A DNA stretch of 8,395 nucleotides from Candidatus Forterrea sp. (GTDB taxonomy: Archaea; Iainarchaeota; Iainarchaeia; Iainarchaeales; JAAZKV01), in contig DYDN01000040.1 of NCBI GenBank assembly GCA_020717885.1, positions 1-8,395 of the forward strand, written 5' to 3'. Below the pieces are notes generated by a model. It made no database searches. It was not told the DNA's origin and saw only the letters and a program-made list of their open reading frames with translations. Positions 6,137-8,395 of this stretch are shown piece after piece. The position numbers and the translations under genes were made by a program. Numbering within the stretch: the stretch's first letter is position 1; each line of letters starts with the position of its first letter.

Positions 6137-6371
6137 TGTCGATATGATTTAGGCGCACAACGCCCGAATAAGCTTCTAACGCAGATTCTAATGGTCGAAC
6201 CCCTATAAATAATTATCCTAGGTGTTGTGCCGGCTCAAAAAGTTTCTAAAAATGAGTTCATTCTAAATAAGCAATTCCCGCGAGCGGTTTCTCGCGGAGT
6301 GCCTGTAAAATACCCAGATTACTAAACGGGGCGTGGGGTGAGCGCGGGGCTTTCCGAGGAATTGAAGTGTT
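6137..6371 (+). other. Gene-free tract with a possible structured RNA (about 6232-6365)
   Basis: No ORF is supported here. A TATA-like CTATAAATAA (6203-6212) would start a + strand transcript near 6232. Downstream lie a 7-bp GC-rich hairpin, CCGCGAG (6278-6284) with CTCGCGG (6291-6297), flanked by GCA/TGC across an internal loop, and a very G-rich run at 6328-6352. Such G+C content stands out in this AT-rich DNA, as structured RNAs often do in AT-rich archaea. Upstream, GCACAAC (6155-6161) can pair with GTTGTGC (6224-6230). TTCTAA occurs four times between 6174 and 6267. I found no complete tRNA, box C/D or 5S pattern. It could be a sRNA, or simply the trailer of tRNA-Ser. Confidence 0.25.
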
Positions 6372-6629
6372 TTAGTTTAGTTCTTCTTGTTTTGTTATTT
6401 GTTTTTTGTTCCAGGTTATTTTCTTGGGTTTGGTTCCTATTGCGTTGTATCGTTCCCATTTGTTTTCTTTGAAGTTTTTTCCTTTTGGTAGGTTCATCCA
6501 TAGTGAGGTTTCTCCTAGTTTGTCGTTTTCTGGTAGTGTGAGTACTGTTCCTATGCAGTATTTTTCTAGGAATTCTTGTACTTGTTTTTCTGTGGTGTTT
6601 TTCATTTGGAGTAGTTCTTTGACTAGCAT
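6372..6629 (-). CDS. Small protein of unknown function with extreme codon bias; possibly 5'-truncated
   Basis: This is an 85-residue reading frame from ATG 6629 (MLVKELLQMKNTTEKQVQEF). It has a helical, Glu/Lys/Leu-rich first half and a Trp/Lys/Asn-rich second half (KWERYNAIGTKPKKITWNKK). I do not recognise the family. Codon choice supports coding: none of the 85 codons ends in T, and G endings are limited to Met, Trp and a single AAG. The frame stays open a further 26 codons upstream to a TAG at 6710-6708, reading ...KYFTHDHTVPSN before the Met, and that stretch also looks protein-like. It contains no ATG, GTG or TTG, so the N-terminus may have been lost. Alternatively ATG 6629 is genuine, with a weak TATA (GTATTTTAC) about 30 nt upstream. 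The base usage is unlike neighbouring metG, so the segment may be acquired. Confidence 0.55.
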   Translation of the reverse strand: MLVKELLQMKNTTEKQVQEFLEKYCIGTVLTLPENDKLGETSLWMNLPKGKNFKENKWERYNAIGTKPKKITWNKKQITKQEELN

Positions 6630-6780
6630 GTTGCTTGGTACGGTGTGGTCGTGGGTAAAATACTTGGTTGGTTTGGTAAGTGATTCTTTATATTTTCTTT
6701 GAAAATGCTAAAAGAATATTCAAAAGAAGAATTTAGTGCAGCTCAAAGCAGGGCCTTTATTTCTAGCCGCAAGTCTTCTT

Positions 6781-6814
6781 TTTAAATATAACCAACAAAT
6801 TGTATTAAAGGGAG
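6781..6814 (+). promoter_or_regulatory. metG promoter and ribosome binding site
   Basis: TTTAAATATA (6781-6790) is a strong archaeal TATA element. A start about 26 nt downstream falls near 6812, so the leader before ATG 6819 would be only a few bases. AAGGGAG (6808-6814), just before the ATG, resembles a Shine-Dalgarno sequence but would be only partly inside such a short transcript. Confidence 0.5.
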
Positions 6815-6818
6815 CAAA

Positions 6819-8204
6819 ATGAAAACCTTTTACATTACTACGCCGATATATTATGTAAATGACTCGCCGCACTTGGGGCATGCCTATACAACAATATTGG
6901 CTGACATTATAGCAAGAACACAGCGACAAAGAGGAATAGATACTTTCTTTCTTACCGGCACTGATGAACACGGACAGAAAATATTGGGGGCTGCAAAGGC
7001 AAAAAATGTTTCCCCTAAAGAATTCACTGATTCAATTGTTGTTTCATGGAAAGAATTGTGGAAAAAACTGCAAATTTCAAATGATTTTTTTATTAGAACC
7101 ACCGACATTAACCATGAACGAACAGTTCAAGAAATAATAAAAAAATTATATGAAAAAGGAGACATATACAAGGGAAATTATAGCGGTCTTTATTGTGTTG
7201 CATGTGAAACATTTTATCTTGAAAAGGACTTAGAAAACGGAGTTTGCCCAATACACAAGACAAAAACCGAATATGTTAATGAAGAATCATACTTCTTCAA
7301 ATTAAGCAAGTATGAAAAACAAATTCTTGACTATCTTGAAAGCGATAAAGCTGTTCTCCCGAAGAATAGAAAAAGTGAACTAGTAAACAGAGTAAAAGAA
7401 GGTCTCAAAGACATAAGCGTTTCAAGAACATCATTCAACTGGGGGGTAAAATTTCCATTTGACGAAAAACACGTAGTATACGTTTGGTTTGATGCGTTAA
7501 TAAATTATATTAGTGCTCTATGGTATGAAAACGACTTAAAAAAAATTACATTTGACAAATTCTGGCCAGCAAACATTCATCTAGTGGGAAAAGAAATCCT
7601 TTGGTTTCACGCAGTAATATGGCCCAGTATTCTTTTTGCAATTGGAGTAGAACCCCCAAAAACTGTTTTTGCTCACGGATGGTGGACAGTAGAAGGACAA
7701 AAAATGTCAAAAACAATAGGAAACGTTGTGGATCCAAACAAAATGATTGAAAAATATGGGCTTGATGCATTCAGATATTTCCTACTAAAAGGATGTAGTT
7801 TTGGTGAAGATGGAGATTTTTCTGAAACTTTATTAAAAAATACACTAAACAATGAACTTGCAAATGAACTTGGCAATCTCGTGAATCGTACAACCACTCT
7901 TTTATCAAAGTTTTGTGATTCAAAAGTGCCAAAACCAACAAAAAGTGAATTAATAGATGAAGCATTGATAAAAGAATCCCAAATACTTGATCAAGTACTT
8001 ATTGAAGTAGACTTGTACAATTTAAATGAAATGCATAAAAAAATATGGGGGTTTGTAAAAGCTGTTAATAAATATATAAGTGACACAGAACCATGGCGAT
8101 TAGAAAAAACAGACAAAGAAAGATTAGCCACGGTTCTATATAACACAATTGAGTCAATACGTCTGATTGCAATTTTAATGTATCCTATAATACGGCTTTG
8201 TTGA
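6819..8204 (+). CDS. metG: Methionyl-tRNA synthetase, bacterial-style, C-terminally truncated or interrupted
   Basis: This is a 461-residue class I synthetase that charges tRNA-Met with methionine in the cytoplasm. The N-terminus FYITTPIYYVNDSPHLGH carries the HIGH-type motif HLGH (18-21). The KMSKS loop is KMSKT (295-299). TGTDEHGQKI and WFDALINYIS are conserved catalytic stretches. A single zinc knuckle, C126-x2-C129 and C143-x2-H146, resembles the Thermus-type bacterial enzyme; archaeal enzymes usually have two knuckles of a different pattern. The helical anticodon-binding domain runs to IRLIAILMYPII (residue 458), where the family normally continues with about 40 or more residues. Here only R-L-C and TGA follow, and the last codons lie inside a hairpin beginning at 8192. 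Even the shortest family members are near 500 residues. The gene is therefore probably cut by an insertion at about 8192 or has lost its end; activity is uncertain. Confidence 0.9.
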   Translation: MKTFYITTPIYYVNDSPHLGHAYTTILADIIARTQRQRGIDTFFLTGTDEHGQKILGAAKAKNVSPKEFTDSIVVSWKELWKKLQISNDFFIRTTDINHERTVQEIIKKLYEKGDIYKGNYSGLYCVACETFYLEKDLENGVCPIHKTKTEYVNEESYFFKLSKYEKQILDYLESDKAVLPKNRKSELVNRVKEGLKDISVSRTSFNWGVKFPFDEKHVVYVWFDALINYISALWYENDLKKITFDKFWPANIHLVGKEILWFHAVIWPSILFAIGVEPPKTVFAHGWWTVEGQKMSKTIGNVVDPNKMIEKYGLDAFRYFLLKGCSFGEDGDFSETLLKNTLNNELANELGNLVNRTTTLLSKFCDSKVPKPTKSELIDEALIKESQILDQVLIEVDLYNLNEMHKKIWGFVKAVNKYISDTEPWRLEKTDKERLATVLYNTIESIRLIAILMYPIIRLC

Positions 8205-8395
8205 AAGTCCGTGTTTTTGTTTGTAAAGGGGCTTTTTTATGCCCCAATAGTGTTTAGGTTATTGGGGTTTGGAGAACCAATTGAGGTGGTTTCCTGATGA
8301 ATTGTAAGTTGGTTAGGAAAGTTAAAGTTTTGCTCAAGCGAGCTAAGATGCCTGATTTTTTGCATCAGTTTGGTCCAAAGTGGTTTCCACTTTGG
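8192..8395 (-). mobile_element. Hairpin-dense tract that ends metG; candidate right end of an insertion element
   Basis: The tract starts with ACGG-CTTT (8192-8199) pairing AAAG and CCGT (8204-8212), one base bulged. It continues with GGGGC/GCCCC (8228-8245), CCCCAATA/TATTGGGG (8242-8267), GGTT/AACC (8268-8277 region), GCTC/GAGC (about 8332-8343), GATGC/GCATC (8347-8366 region) and CCAAAGTGG/CCACTTTGG (8375-8395). metG homology stops at the first hairpin. Read on the minus strand, an open frame stops about 25 bases before that terminal hairpin. This arrangement resembles the right end of IS200/IS605-family elements, whose tnpB 3' end and downstream region are structured and encode the guide RNA. 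The alternative is another cluster of this genome's palindromic repeats. The left end is outside the window. Confidence 0.35.
8237..8395 (-). CDS. 3' end of an unidentified ORF running in from beyond the window
   Basis: The minus strand is open from the window edge for 52 codons to TAA at 8239-8237. It begins PKWKPLWTKLMQKIRHL and ends SPNPNNLNTIGA. The stop lies within the loop of the GGGGC/GCCCC hairpin. The low-complexity Thr/Ser/Pro/Asn tail is similar in character to the variable C-terminal tails of TnpB proteins, but no catalytic or zinc motif is in view, so this is an impression only. A chance open frame of this length is possible. Confidence 0.3.
   Translation of the reverse strand, partial: PKWKPLWTKLMQKIRHLSSLEQNFNFPNQLTIHQETTSIGSPNPNNLNTIGA

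Noticed and set aside
5893..6208. Small + strand frames across the tRNA-Ser locus.
   Set aside because: They overlap the tRNA exons and the intron hairpins, so they are chance frames.
6190..6235. GGTCGAACCCC, resembling the reverse of a tRNA T arm.
   Set aside because: Neither strand gives a 5-bp T stem or matching acceptor and anticodon arms.
6705..6785. 26-codon + strand frame MLKEYSKEEFSAAQ... upstream of metG.
   Set aside because: It ends inside the metG TATA box, has no clear promoter of its own and no recognisable similarity.

Overview
The window looks archaeal and fits a small-genome, DPANN-type lineage (inference). The evidence is AT-rich DNA; TATA-like boxes about 24-30 nt upstream of starts with little or no leader; a large HerA/DUF87-type ATPase; and a tRNA-Ser(UGA) whose anticodon loop is interrupted at the canonical archaeal 37/38 intron position. 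The methionyl-tRNA synthetase, in contrast, has bacterial-style zinc-knuckle features. No rRNA, CRISPR array or complete insertion sequence is visible.

Layout: (1) 1-140 is non-coding, with a nested perfect hairpin and a TATA box. (2) 141-980 (+) encodes a winged-helix protein whose stop overlaps the stop of the convergent gene. (3) 977-4375 (-) encodes an 1132-residue HerA-like ATPase with an extraordinarily acidic N-terminal third. (4) 4376-4873 is a 498-bp gene-free stretch holding the ATPase promoter, a 17-nt direct repeat, a + strand TATA box and about 280 bp of back-to-back hairpins. (5) 4874-5401 (+) is a CYTH/triphosphatase-like protein, convergent with a MazG-like pyrophosphohydrolase (5427-5810, -). 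(6) 5811-6371 holds a hairpin leader, the intron-containing tRNA-Ser and a GC-rich non-coding tract. (7) 6372-6629 (-) is a small unknown ORF with extreme codon bias. (8) 6819-8204 (+) is metG, ending abruptly before the family's usual C-terminus. (9) 8192-8395 is another hairpin-dense tract. It reads on the minus strand as the open 3' end of an ORF that leaves the window.

The genes do not form one pathway. Most are single units in convergent or divergent arrangement with their own promoters. The most interesting signal is a recurring set of short perfect palindromes. Two adjacent hairpins upstream of the CYTH gene (4704-4741) match two adjacent hairpins immediately upstream of tRNA-Ser (5887-5923), and paired changes preserve the stem. 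A third hairpin type recurs inside the tRNA intron and upstream of CYTH. The tRNA intron consists of four consecutive hairpins. Two further perfect hairpins lie inside the ATPase coding sequence and are translated in frame as an 'AKQGFAVRSEATASPR' segment unlike its acidic surroundings. This suggests a modular palindromic repeat family that tolerates intergenic, intronic and in-frame coding sites, similar in concept to Rickettsia palindromic elements. The hairpin tract that ends metG may be the same phenomenon, or it may be the right end of a TnpB-bearing IS605-type element.
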